From the NCBI GenBank assembly GCA_021323335.1, contig JAJTCN010000008.1, positions 21,417-85,416 on the forward strand: DNA of 64,000 nucleotides, given 5' to 3'. Source of the stretch: Ramlibacter sp. (GTDB lineage: Bacteria > Pseudomonadota > Gammaproteobacteria > Burkholderiales > Burkholderiaceae_C). The translations under genes and the position numbers were made by a program. A model generated the notes under the pieces. That model worked only from the letters and a program-made list of their open reading frames with translations. It had not been told where the DNA came from and made no database searches. Below, in pieces: positions 6,733 to 15,646 of the stretch (position 1 is its first letter; every line of letters starts with the position of its first letter).

Positions 6733-8895
6733 ATGGAATCGACCGCACCCCTCCCGCAGCGCGTGCTGCGCACCGCCGGGCCGCTCGGCGAGCCGGGCCG
6801 CCTGCCCGAACCCTATCCCTTCGAAACCGTCACGCCGCGCCGTGAAGGCTTCGTGGAACGCGGCGGCGTCAAGTCCTGGTACGCCCAATACGGCGACGAG
6901 GGTCCCTGGCTGGCCTTCGCGCCCATCTTCCAGATCGCCCATTCGCACCTGTTGCGCGGCGTGCTGCCTTACCTGTCGCAGCATTACCGCGTGGTGGTGA
7001 TGGACCTGCGCGGCAACGGCCGCTCCGACCGGCCGCCCACCCGGGACCAATACAGCTTTGACCACTACTACGCGGACTTCGTCGCGGTGCTGGACCGGCT
7101 GGAAGTCGAGCGGGCGGCGGTGGTCGGGATCTCGGCGACGGCGATGACGGCCATCCGGCTGGCCGCCGAGCAGCCGCAGCGCGTGGCGCACCTGGTGCTG
7201 GTGGGCGGCTGGGTCGAGCGCCGGCTCGATGCACCGGCCATGCTGGAGGCGGTGCAGGCCAACCTGGCCCGCATGCGCGCCGACTGGCCGGCCTACCTGG
7301 ACGAGTTCTTCACCCTGTGTTTCCCCGAACCGCATTCGACCAAGCCGTTCGAGGATGCGGTGCGTGACGGCTGGTCCACCGACGGTGACACGGTGGCCAT
7401 GGGCCTGGCGGGCTGGCTGGGCCAGGACATGCGGGCCGCCGCGGCGACCGTGCGCTGCCCCACTCTGGTGATCCACGGCGACAACGACCAGCGGGTCCCG
7501 TATGCGCAGGGCGAGCTGGCGGCGCGCCTGATTCCCGGCGCGCGCCTGGTGACCGTGGGCCAGGGCGGCCACCTGCTGCCGGCGCGGGACCCGGTGGCCT
7601 TCTGCCGCATGCTGGACGCGTTCACCGCGGTGGCGCCGGCGCGCTCGACCTGGGTGCGGGCCATGGCGCGCAAGCGCAAGGCCCTGTTCGTCTCCAGCGC
7701 CATCGGCCTGGGCCACGTGCAGCGCGACCTGGCCATCGCCCGCGCGATGCGGGCAAGGCAGCCCGACCTGGAGATCGACTGGTTCACCGTGCCGCCGGCC
7801 TCCAGCTACCTCGAACGCGAAGGCGAGCGGCTGCATCCCATCACCGCGCGACTGGCCAATGAAAGCCGCCACTTCGAAAGCCTGGCGGGCGAGCACGACC
7901 TGCAGGCCTTCTTCGCGCTGCGCACCATGGACGAGGTGATGGCGCGCAACTTCATGGTGTTCGCCGAGCTGCTGCGCGAAGAGCACTACGACATCGTCAT
8001 CGGCGACGAGGCGTGGGAGGTGGACTACCACTTCCACGAGAACCCCGAGCTCAAGCGGCAACCCTTCGTCTTCCTCACGGATTTCGTCGGCTGCCTGCCG
8101 ATGGAAGAGGGCAACGAGCGCGAGGCCTTCCTGTGCGCGGACCGCAATGCCGACGAGATCGAGCACGTCGCGCGCTACCCGTGGATCCGCGACCGCGCCA
8201 TCTTCGTCGGCAATGTCGAAGACGTGCCGGAGCTGCCCTTCGGTCCCCGCCTGCCGGTGATCCGCGACTGGACGCGGCGCAACTTCAGTTTCAGCGGCTA
8301 TGCGCTGCCCTTCGATCCGGCCTCGCTCGCGGACACGGACGCGCTGCGCGCGCGGCATGGCTACCGCCCCGGCGAGAAGCTGGTGGTCGCGGCGGTCGGC
8401 GGCACGGCGGTGGGCACGCCGCTGCTGCGCAAGATCGCGGAGACTTTCCCGTTGATGAAGCAGCAGGTGCCCGGCCTGCGCATGGTGCTGGTGGCGGGGC
8501 CGCGCGTCGCGCGCGAGGCGCTGCCGGTGCATGACGGGCTCGACGTCCTGCCCTACGTGCACAACCTGTTCGAGCACCTGGCCTGCGCCGACCTGGCGAT
8601 GGTGCAGGGCGGCCTGAGCACCTGCATGGAGCTCGTCGCGACCCGGCGGCCCTTCCTGAGCTTCCCGCTGGAGCGGCATTTCGAGCAATGCATCCACGTG
8701 CAGAACCGGTTGCACAACTACTGCGCGGACTGCGCGGTGCGGTTCCACGAAGTCACCGCGCGCGAACTGGCCGAGAAGGCGCTGCAGACGATGCATGCGC
8801 CGGTGCGGTACAAGCCGGTGGAGACGGATGGAGCGGTGCGGGCGGCGGAGCAGATTCTCGCGGTGATGGAGAACCGGCACTGGGCCCAGGCCTAG
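6733..8895 (+). CDS. Fusion protein: alpha/beta hydrolase + UGT/MurG-like glycosyltransferase
   Basis: A 720-residue protein of two enzymes. Residues about 35-295 are an alpha/beta hydrolase: MDLRGNGRSDRP, an elbow VVGISATAMTAIRLA with Ser134, LVIHGDNDQRVP for the acid and GQGGHLLPARDP for the histidine. From about residue 311 (MARKRKALFVSSAIGLGHV) to the end is a GT-B glycosyltransferase of the GT1/GT28 kind with a Gly-rich N-terminal loop, LVVAAVGGTAVGTPLL in the middle and a nucleotide-sugar-site-like MVQGGLSTCMELVATRRPFLSFPLERHFEQ near the end. Internal Met311 could be a separate start, but the frame is continuous. The elbow reads G-I-S-A-T instead of G-x-S-x-G. Expression appears to be controlled by a strong promoter with a palindromic operator. 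The substrate, possibly a glycolipid or secondary metabolite, is unknown. Confidence 0.8.
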   Translation: MESTAPLPQRVLRTAGPLGEPGRLPEPYPFETVTPRREGFVERGGVKSWYAQYGDEGPWLAFAPIFQIAHSHLLRGVLPYLSQHYRVVVMDLRGNGRSDRPPTRDQYSFDHYYADFVAVLDRLEVERAAVVGISATAMTAIRLAAEQPQRVAHLVLVGGWVERRLDAPAMLEAVQANLARMRADWPAYLDEFFTLCFPEPHSTKPFEDAVRDGWSTDGDTVAMGLAGWLGQDMRAAAATVRCPTLVIHGDNDQRVPYAQGELAARLIPGARLVTVGQGGHLLPARDPVAFCRMLDAFTAVAPARSTWVRAMARKRKALFVSSAIGLGHVQRDLAIARAMRARQPDLEIDWFTVPPASSYLEREGERLHPITARLANESRHFESLAGEHDLQAFFALRTMDEVMARNFMVFAELLREEHYDIVIGDEAWEVDYHFHENPELKRQPFVFLTDFVGCLPMEEGNEREAFLCADRNADEIEHVARYPWIRDRAIFVGNVEDVPELPFGPRLPVIRDWTRRNFSFSGYALPFDPASLADTDALRARHGYRPGEKLVVAAVGGTAVGTPLLRKIAETFPLMKQQVPGLRMVLVAGPRVAREALPVHDGLDVLPYVHNLFEHLACADLAMVQGGLSTCMELVATRRPFLSFPLERHFEQCIHVQNRLHNYCADCAVRFHEVTARELAEKALQTMHAPVRYKPVETDGAVRAAEQILAVMENRHWAQA

Positions 8896-10274
8896 GCCGG
8901 CGGCCCCGCATCCCGCTTGAGCTGCCGCAGCAGCGAGAAGGCCACGGCTCCGAGCAGGAGCACGCCCAGCGTCAACACCGCCCACAGGCCCGCCGTGCGC
9001 GTGTCGAGGCCGTGCGGCATCCAGTCGGGGCGCGCCGCCTGGGGGACGCTGCGGGCCTCGCGCACGCGCGCCACCGGCAGGTCCGCGATGCGGCTGGTGG
9101 TCGTGGCGGCCAGCATGGCAAGCGGCAATGCGGCCTCCAGGGTCGCCTCGCGTCCCGCGGCCAGCTGGTAAGGCCCCCGCTCGCCCGCCACGAACACCAC
9201 TTCGACCGGGTCGAACAGCGCGCGGACCGCCAGGGGCACGCCCAGCATGCGCGTGCCATGCGTCGCCTCCACGCGCAGCCATCGCACCGACGCGGAGTAC
9301 AGCGGCACGGGCTTGTTCACGCTTTCCTCACCCGCCGGGCCCAAGCGGTAGACGACCGTCTGTCCCAGGGCGCGCCAGGGCTCGGACACCTGGTTGCGGC
9401 CCAGGATGCGCAGCGGCAGCAGCGTGTTGGCGCTTGCCGTGCCGATGTCGAGTTGCGCGATGCGCGTGCGGAACGGCAGCTCCCATTCCAGCGCGCCGGT
9501 GGCATCGGACCGGGGTGCCGGCAAGGTGACGGCCGGCCGCTCCGGCGGCGGTGTCGTGGCGGCGATGACCCCGGTCACCGAATGGATGACGACGCCTTCC
9601 TGCCCGGCCCAATCCAGCCGGAGGTAGCGGTCTTGCAGCCGCAGCGGCTCGCGTAGTTCCAGGCGGTCGTTGGCAGGCGCGCCGTTGCCTTCGAAGCGGT
9701 AGATGCGCCCTTGCAGCGGCACGGGGGTCCAGTGCTCCAGGTCGGCGCTGCTGCTGGCGCGCAGCCGCACCGGCGCGTTGGGCGGCAGCGTGCCCTGGAC
9801 CCGCAGGGCGGCGATGGGCTCTTTCAGGGCACGGGTGTCGACCAGCGCGGCGGGCAGCCGTCGTCCCGAGGCCGTGGTCGTGCCACCGAGCTGGACCCAG
9901 ACGGACTGCCCCGCGCTGCCGCTGTCCACCTTGACCTGCACCGCGCCCGTGGGCAGCGCCTGCCCCGGCTCGGTGGAGTGCAGCGGCAGGACGGGCAGGC
10001 CGGGAGTCGTCCGCGGCGCGGACGCAGCGGGCGGCGGCGTCGTGATGGCAAAAGGCACCGGCTTGCCGGCGCCATCGAACACCCGCACATCCGCGGTGGC
10101 GCCGGACTGCAGACGGCCCAGCGCATCCGCCGGCAGCGGCACCCGCACCAGGCCGCTGCGCCCGTCGGTGTCCAGCGTCGCGTGCCACTGGAAGTCCCTG
10201 GGGCCCGGGTCCGCCGCGTGCAAGGGCGCCTGCGAGACGAGCAGGGCGACGCCAAGTGCGAAGCTGTGTTTCAC
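8892..10274 (-). CDS. DUF3999 family membrane-anchored protein
   Basis: A 460-residue protein that starts at a GTG overlapping the stop of the upstream DUF2339 gene (GTGA). It has an N-terminal signal peptide (KHSFALGVALLVSQAPLHAAD), a long beta-rich periplasmic region and a single C-terminal membrane helix near residues 428-448 (AGLWAVLTLGVLLLGAVAF) followed by a short basic tail. This is the DUF3999 architecture, a family of unknown function that commonly sits next to DUF2339. The pair is probably a membrane complex. Its 3' end overlaps the end of the convergent fusion gene by four bases. Confidence 0.85.
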   Translation of the reverse strand: MKHSFALGVALLVSQAPLHAADPGPRDFQWHATLDTDGRSGLVRVPLPADALGRLQSGATADVRVFDGAGKPVPFAITTPPPAASAPRTTPGLPVLPLHSTEPGQALPTGAVQVKVDSGSAGQSVWVQLGGTTTASGRRLPAALVDTRALKEPIAALRVQGTLPPNAPVRLRASSSADLEHWTPVPLQGRIYRFEGNGAPANDRLELREPLRLQDRYLRLDWAGQEGVVIHSVTGVIAATTPPPERPAVTLPAPRSDATGALEWELPFRTRIAQLDIGTASANTLLPLRILGRNQVSEPWRALGQTVVYRLGPAGEESVNKPVPLYSASVRWLRVEATHGTRMLGVPLAVRALFDPVEVVFVAGERGPYQLAAGREATLEAALPLAMLAATTTSRIADLPVARVREARSVPQAARPDWMPHGLDTRTAGLWAVLTLGVLLLGAVAFSLLRQLKRDAGPPA

Positions 10275-13093
10275 GTCGGGGCTCCCTGCAGGCCTGGGTC
10301 TTCCGCCAGCCGTGACGGCCGGGCCGGCGGCAGCGGCGCGAACCAGCCCACCACCAGCATCAGCAGGCCGACGGCGATGAACACGACGATGCGCTCCGAG
10401 CCGCCGCGGTTGGACAGGTCCACCACGAACAGCTTCAGCACCGTCAGCCCCAGCAGCCCGGCGCCGAGCATCCACGGCGCACGCATGGCGCGCCGGTGCG
10501 CGCCCACCATCAGCACCAGTGCGAGCAGGCTCCACAGGATCGAGAAGCCGGCCTGCACCAGGAAGGAGGCGAACAGGCTGTGCGAGTTCCAGGCCACGTT
10601 GCCGTAATGGTGCGCCATGCGCAGCCACGCCGTGTTGATGGCGATGAAGGCGATGCCGGCCAGCACGGCCGGCGGCGCGATGCCGCGGACGGCGGGCGGA
10701 ACCCCCAGCCGGCTGCGGCGCACCCGCACCAGCCACAGCGTGCAGACCGCCAGCGCCAGCGTCACCGCGAGATCCGTCGGGTTGAGCAGCGGCACGTAGG
10801 GCAGGGGGCGCGCCTCGCCGCTGGAGGACACGGCCACCAGCAGCGCGCCGACCGCCAGCGCCACCGCCAGCGGCGCGGCCGCGCGCCACAGGTAGTCGGG
10901 CGCGAAACGGTCCAGCGGCCAGCGCAGCGTCCCGGGTTCGGCCGCGAACCAGCTGCGCTTGGTCAGGTCCATCAGCACCGCGCTGCCCGCGGCCAGCAGC
11001 ACCACGGTGGCCCAGGCGGTCTGCCAGAGGTGGGCGCGGCCGATGCCGTAGACCAGGAGGTTGCCCAGCAGCAGCACCAGCAGCCAGACGCCGGCGGCAT
11101 GCACCCAGGGCCACCAGCCTTGCGGCTTGCCCGCGTCCAGGCGGCGCAGCATCACGACGTGCAGTACCAGCACCAGCGGCCAGGCCAGCCAGCCGCCGGA
11201 CTGGAACACGTGGTCGAGGGTCGCCATGCCCCACGCCGCCACCAGCAGCATCGCCGGCATCACCGTCCAGGCCGGCGTCGCGGCCACCGCCCAGGGTTGC
11301 GCGCGCCGGGGCAAGGCCAGGTGGTGCAGTGCATAGGCGCTGACCACCCAGGCCAGCAGGTGCAGCAACTGGCGCTGCGCCGGATCGAACACGGCGCCGT
11401 AGTGGCCCTGCGCATTCGTCGCGACCCGGGCGATCTCGACGCCCAGCGCGGCCTGCCACCAGAGGAAGCCGATCCAGAACAGCACCGGCGACAAGGCGTT
11501 CTCCAGCCCGGCGAAGGCCTTGGCAGGCGCGCCCGCGATCTCGGGGGCGCGCGGCGAGCGCGACCACCAGGCGATGGCGAGCGCGGCGCCGGCCAGCATG
11601 GCGCCGCCGAGGAAGCCCGGATTGGCCAACGGCCACTGGCCTTGCTGCGACAGGGTGCTGCCCTGCAGGTACATCAGTGCAGCCAGCACCTGCAGCGCGA
11701 GGCCGGCCGCGCGCGGGAGCCAGCGGCCCTGGCGGCGGCCCATCCAGTAGACGGCGGCGCCTTCCACGGCCCACACCGCGCTGGTCCAGCGGCCGTCCAG
11801 CGCCAGCGGCACGGCCAGCGTGATGAAGCCGAGCGCCAGCGCCGCGAAGCATTCGGCCAGCCACTGGTTGACGGTGCGGTCGCCGGCCTTGCGCCGCACC
11901 AGCCACCAGCCGAGGCCGAGGTACAGCGCGCCCAGCGCGAGCGACGAGAACGCCGTCGCATAAGGCACGTCGCGCACCAGCCCGGCCTGCAGGCCGAAGG
12001 CCACCACCGGGTTGCCGAACAGCAGCGTGGCGTCGACCGCCTTGCGGGCGCCGTGGCCGTGGCGCAGCCCGTAGAACAACGCCGCCAGCAGGTACAGCAG
12101 GAAGAACGCGATGAGGAAGGGCTGGGTGCTTTCCAGGTTCTCCGGCCGGAAGCGCAGCACGCCCCACAGCGTGGCGACGGCGAAGGTGGCGAAGAATCCC
12201 AGCAGGTTGAGCGGGCGCCAGGCCTTGATCCAGGCGATGGCGGCGATCGCCACGCCGAGCAGCAGGTAGTAGCCGAACAGGCCGACGTGGTTGCCCTGGC
12301 CCGTCGACACGAGCAGCGGCGCGGCGAAGGCGCCGGCGAAACCGATGAAGGCGAGCGGCAGCGCGTTCTGCGCCAGCGCGATGGCCGTGGAGAACAGGCA
12401 GATCAGCCCCAGCGCCCCGAAGGCCGCCGCCGGCGGCAGGTACTGGTACAGGCGGAAGGCGGCGAACACGGTCAGGTACAGCACCGCGACGCCGGCGCCC
12501 TGCAGGGTCCACGCGAAGCCGCGCTTGTCCGGTGCGCGGTTGCGCGCGCGCAGGCCGAACACGAACAGCGCGATCCCCGCCGCGCCGATCGCCGCGAGAC
12601 GCAACTGCGGCGGCAGCAAGGCGTTTTCGACCGCGTACTTCGCAAGGAAGGCCAGGCCGACGAACAGCACCAGCACGCCCATGCGCACCACCGTGTTGCC
12701 GCCGAACAGCCAGTCGCGGCCGCGCAGGACGAGTCTGGTGACGAAATCGGGCTCGGCCGGAGCGGCCGGAACCGCGGGCCGGGTTGGGGGATGTGGCGCG
12801 GCCGCGGCGGCGGCCACGGGCATCGGTGTCGGTGTCGGTGTCGGTGTTGCCACCGGCGCCGCAACGGGCGCTGACACCGGCGTTGCGGTCCGCTCCGCAG
12901 CCGGCACGGCGGCGGCCGGAACCGCCGCCGGGCGCACCTGGGTCCGCGCGACTTCGCGCCGCACGGCCGAGCGCAGGCTCCATCCCGCCAGGGCGCCCAG
13001 GATCCCTCCCAGGATCGCCTGGAACTCGGAATCGCCGGGGCCGCGCCACAGCGCGCCCAGCACCGCTCCCCAGATCGCGCCCCAGATCACCAT
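10271..13093 (-). CDS. DUF2339 large polytopic membrane protein
   Basis: A 940-residue integral membrane protein. It has an N-terminal Gly-rich hydrophobic stretch (VIWGAIWGAVLGALWRG), a cytoplasmic Ala/Pro/Thr-rich linker to about residue 125, and then more than twenty predicted membrane helices to the end. This matches DUF2339, a widespread family of unknown function. The linker contains a Thr-Pro repeat encoded by a hexanucleotide tandem repeat (12825-12848). The gene is followed with a four-base overlap by the DUF3999 gene. The open frame continues upstream of 13093 through a repeat-bearing spacer and does not represent coding sequence there. Confidence 0.9.
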   Translation of the reverse strand: MVIWGAIWGAVLGALWRGPGDSEFQAILGGILGALAGWSLRSAVRREVARTQVRPAAVPAAAVPAAERTATPVSAPVAAPVATPTPTPTPMPVAAAAAAPHPPTRPAVPAAPAEPDFVTRLVLRGRDWLFGGNTVVRMGVLVLFVGLAFLAKYAVENALLPPQLRLAAIGAAGIALFVFGLRARNRAPDKRGFAWTLQGAGVAVLYLTVFAAFRLYQYLPPAAAFGALGLICLFSTAIALAQNALPLAFIGFAGAFAAPLLVSTGQGNHVGLFGYYLLLGVAIAAIAWIKAWRPLNLLGFFATFAVATLWGVLRFRPENLESTQPFLIAFFLLYLLAALFYGLRHGHGARKAVDATLLFGNPVVAFGLQAGLVRDVPYATAFSSLALGALYLGLGWWLVRRKAGDRTVNQWLAECFAALALGFITLAVPLALDGRWTSAVWAVEGAAVYWMGRRQGRWLPRAAGLALQVLAALMYLQGSTLSQQGQWPLANPGFLGGAMLAGAALAIAWWSRSPRAPEIAGAPAKAFAGLENALSPVLFWIGFLWWQAALGVEIARVATNAQGHYGAVFDPAQRQLLHLLAWVVSAYALHHLALPRRAQPWAVAATPAWTVMPAMLLVAAWGMATLDHVFQSGGWLAWPLVLVLHVVMLRRLDAGKPQGWWPWVHAAGVWLLVLLLGNLLVYGIGRAHLWQTAWATVVLLAAGSAVLMDLTKRSWFAAEPGTLRWPLDRFAPDYLWRAAAPLAVALAVGALLVAVSSSGEARPLPYVPLLNPTDLAVTLALAVCTLWLVRVRRSRLGVPPAVRGIAPPAVLAGIAFIAINTAWLRMAHHYGNVAWNSHSLFASFLVQAGFSILWSLLALVLMVGAHRRAMRAPWMLGAGLLGLTVLKLFVVDLSNRGGSERIVVFIAVGLLMLVVGWFAPLPPARPSRLAEDPGLQGAPT

Positions 13094-13239
13094 GGCTTCC
13101 CCCTCGGTGTGGCCGTGCGGCGACTGTGGCCCCGGCCGGCCCCTGTCGCGGGGCTCGTGGGGGGCAGTATAGGAAAGAGGTACCCGGGGGCGCTAGTGCT
13201 GCGCCCGGCGGGACATGCGACTTGATGGATGGCGTTGCT

Positions 13240-13326
13240 CCCTCTCCCGCTTGCGGGAGAGGGTTGGGGTGAGGGTGGTGGCGCGCATGCCCCTCACCCC
13301 GGCCCTCTCCCCAGGGGGGAGAGGGA
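13240..13326. repeat. Inverted pair of short palindromic repeats (family D)
   Basis: Copy one, 13240-13275, is CCCTCTCCCGC-TT-GCGGGAGAGGG followed by TTGGGGTGAGGG. Copy two, 13290-13326, is its approximate reverse complement (CCCTCACCCC then CCCTCTCCCC and GGGGAGAGGG). The pair lies between the DUF2339 start and the end of xdhB, both on the minus strand, and could act as a transcription-end or mRNA-stability element for xdhAB. Confidence 0.7.
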
Positions 13327-13336
13327 GGAAGTCCGG

Positions 13337-15646
13337 CTACTTCTTCAACGCCCGCAACACGTTCTCCGCCGTCGCCGGCGCATCCATGTGCACCTGGCCG
13401 TCGCCGCGCGCGGCCGCCGCCGCATCGCGCAGGGCCTCGAACACGCTGATCGCCAGCATGAACGGCGGCTCGCCGACGGCCTTGCTGCCGCCCACGTTGT
13501 CTTCCGGGTTGGCCTCGTGCCAGAGCTCGATCCTGAAATGCTCCGGCACGTCGCCGGTCGCCGGGATCTTGTACGTGCTCGGCGCGTGCGTGGCGAGATG
13601 ACCCTTCTCGTTCCACACCAGCTGCTCGGTGGTCAGCCAGCCCATGCCCTGCACGAAGCCGCCCTCGATCTGGCCGATGTCGATGGCCGGGTTGATCGAC
13701 TTGCCGACGTCATGCAGGATGTCGACCTTCAACACCCGGTTCTCGCCGGTCAGCGTATCGATCGCCACTTCCGTGCAGGCCGCGCCATAGGCGAAGTAGA
13801 AGAAGGGCCGCCCGGTCAGCGTGTGCTTGTCGTAGTGGATCTTGGGCGTCTTGTAGAAGCCGTCGCTCCACAATTGCACGCGCGACTTGTAGGCATCGTC
13901 CACCAGCTGCTCGAACGTCATCACCGCATCCGGGCCGCTCACCTGCCCGTGGGCGAAGATCACCTGCTCGGGCCGGCACTTCTGCTTGTCGGCCACGTAG
14001 TCGGCCAGCCGCTGGCGCACCTCGCGCGCGGCGAACTGCGCGGCCCGGCCGTTCAGGTCGGTGCCGCTGGAGGCCGCGGTGGCGCTGGCGTTGGGGATCT
14101 TGCTGGTGTCGGTGGCGCTGATGCGCACCTTCTCGAACGGCACGCCCAGTTCGTCGGCCACCACCTGGCAGATCTTGGTGTGCAGGCCCTGGCCCATCTC
14201 GGTGCCGCCGTGGTTCACCTGCACGCTGCCGTCGGTGTACACGTGCACCAGCGCGCCCGCCTGGTTGAAGAAGGTGGCGGTGAACGAGATGCCGAACTTC
14301 ACCGGCGTCAGCGCCAATCCGCGCTTGATCACGGGGCTCTGCGCGTTCCACTGCGCGATGGCGTCACGCCGCGCGCGATATTGCGAGGTCTGCTCCAGCT
14401 GCGAGACCAGCGGCTCGAGGATGTTGTCCTCCACCGGCATCTGGTAATGGGTGACGTTGCGTTCGGCCACGCCATAGAAGTTGGCCTTGCGCACGTCGAG
14501 CGCATCCTTGCCGAGCGCGCGGGCGATGTCGCCGAGGATCGCCTCGGTGACGATCATCCCCTGCGGCCCGCCGAACCCGCGGAAGGCGGTGTGGCTCTGC
14601 ACGTTGGTCTTGCAGCGGTACGACACGATCTCGACGTCGCCGAGGAAGTAGGCGTTGTCGACGTGGAAGACGGCGCGGTCCGCCACCGGGCCGCTCAGGT
14701 CGGCGCTGAAACCGCAGTTGGCGGCCAGCATCAGCTTCATGCCGAGGATGCGGCCGCTGTCGTCGAAGCCCACCTCGTAGTCGTAGGCGAACGGGTGGCG
14801 CTTGCCGGTGACCATGAAGTCGTCGTCGCGGTCCAGCCGCAGCTTGACCGGCCGCTTGAACTTGCGCGCAGCAAGCGCCGCCCACACGGCGATGTGGCCG
14901 GCCTGCGTCTCCTTGCCGCCGAAGCCGCCGCCCATGCGGCGGCATTCCACCGTCACGGCGTGGTTGTCCAGGCCGAGCGCGTGCGCCACCCAGTGCTGCA
15001 CCTCGCCCGGATGCTGCGTGCTGGAATAGATCCACCAGTTGTCCTGCTCCAGCGGCAGCGCGTAGCCGACCTGGCCTTCCAGGTAGAAGTGCTCCTGGCC
15101 GCCGACGTCGAAGGCGCCGGCCAGCTTGTGCGGCGCGCCGGCGATGCCGCGCTCGGGCTCGCCGCGCCGCACCGTCACCGGCGGCAGCACGAAGCTTTGC
15201 GCCTTGACGGCTTCGCGCAGGTCGATCACGGCCGGCAGCGGCTCGATGTCCAGCTTCACCTTGCGCGCGGCGCGCCGGGCCTGCATCACGGTGTCGGCGA
15301 CCACCAGGCCGATCACTTGGCCGATGTGTTCGACGGTGTCGATGGCGAACACCGGCTCGTCGTGCACGAAGGTCGCGAGGATCGGGTCGCCGGGGATGTC
15401 TTTCGCCAGGACCACGCCCTTGACGCCCGGCATCGTTGAAGCCTGCGACGCGTCGACGCCGCGCAGCTTGCCGTGCGCGACGCTGGAGAGGATCGGCGCC
15501 GCATGCAGCGTGCCCTTCACCTCGGCGATGTCGTCGATGTAGGTGGCGCCGCCGGCCACCTGGGCGCGGGCGCTTTCATGGAAGTGCGAGCTGCCGGTGG
15601 CCGGCTTGGGCTCGGGCTTGGCGAGGAACTTCTCGGGGGCGTTCAT
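13337..15646 (-). CDS. xdhB: Xanthine dehydrogenase, molybdopterin-binding large subunit
   Basis: A 769-residue protein of full family length. The N-terminal aldehyde oxidase/xanthine dehydrogenase a/b hammerhead (HFHESARAQVAGGATYIDDIAE) is followed by the molybdenum-cofactor domains with GGGFGGKE, the substrate-site arginine in TAFRGFGGPQGM, GGTEMGQGLHTK and the catalytic glutamate segment KAVGEPPFMLA. It oxidises hypoxanthine to xanthine and xanthine to urate with the XdhA subunit. Its ATG overlaps the xdhA stop by four bases. No xdhC maturation gene follows; the next gene downstream is DUF2339. Confidence 0.95.
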   Translation of the reverse strand: MNAPEKFLAKPEPKPATGSSHFHESARAQVAGGATYIDDIAEVKGTLHAAPILSSVAHGKLRGVDASQASTMPGVKGVVLAKDIPGDPILATFVHDEPVFAIDTVEHIGQVIGLVVADTVMQARRAARKVKLDIEPLPAVIDLREAVKAQSFVLPPVTVRRGEPERGIAGAPHKLAGAFDVGGQEHFYLEGQVGYALPLEQDNWWIYSSTQHPGEVQHWVAHALGLDNHAVTVECRRMGGGFGGKETQAGHIAVWAALAARKFKRPVKLRLDRDDDFMVTGKRHPFAYDYEVGFDDSGRILGMKLMLAANCGFSADLSGPVADRAVFHVDNAYFLGDVEIVSYRCKTNVQSHTAFRGFGGPQGMIVTEAILGDIARALGKDALDVRKANFYGVAERNVTHYQMPVEDNILEPLVSQLEQTSQYRARRDAIAQWNAQSPVIKRGLALTPVKFGISFTATFFNQAGALVHVYTDGSVQVNHGGTEMGQGLHTKICQVVADELGVPFEKVRISATDTSKIPNASATAASSGTDLNGRAAQFAAREVRQRLADYVADKQKCRPEQVIFAHGQVSGPDAVMTFEQLVDDAYKSRVQLWSDGFYKTPKIHYDKHTLTGRPFFYFAYGAACTEVAIDTLTGENRVLKVDILHDVGKSINPAIDIGQIEGGFVQGMGWLTTEQLVWNEKGHLATHAPSTYKIPATGDVPEHFRIELWHEANPEDNVGGSKAVGEPPFMLAISVFEALRDAAAAARGDGQVHMDAPATAENVLRALKK

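Noticed and set aside
8892..13616. A single 1574-codon minus-strand open frame
   Set aside because: It merges the DUF3999 gene with out-of-frame sequence of DUF2339; the GTG start and GTGA overlap at 10271-10274 and the family match split it into two proteins.
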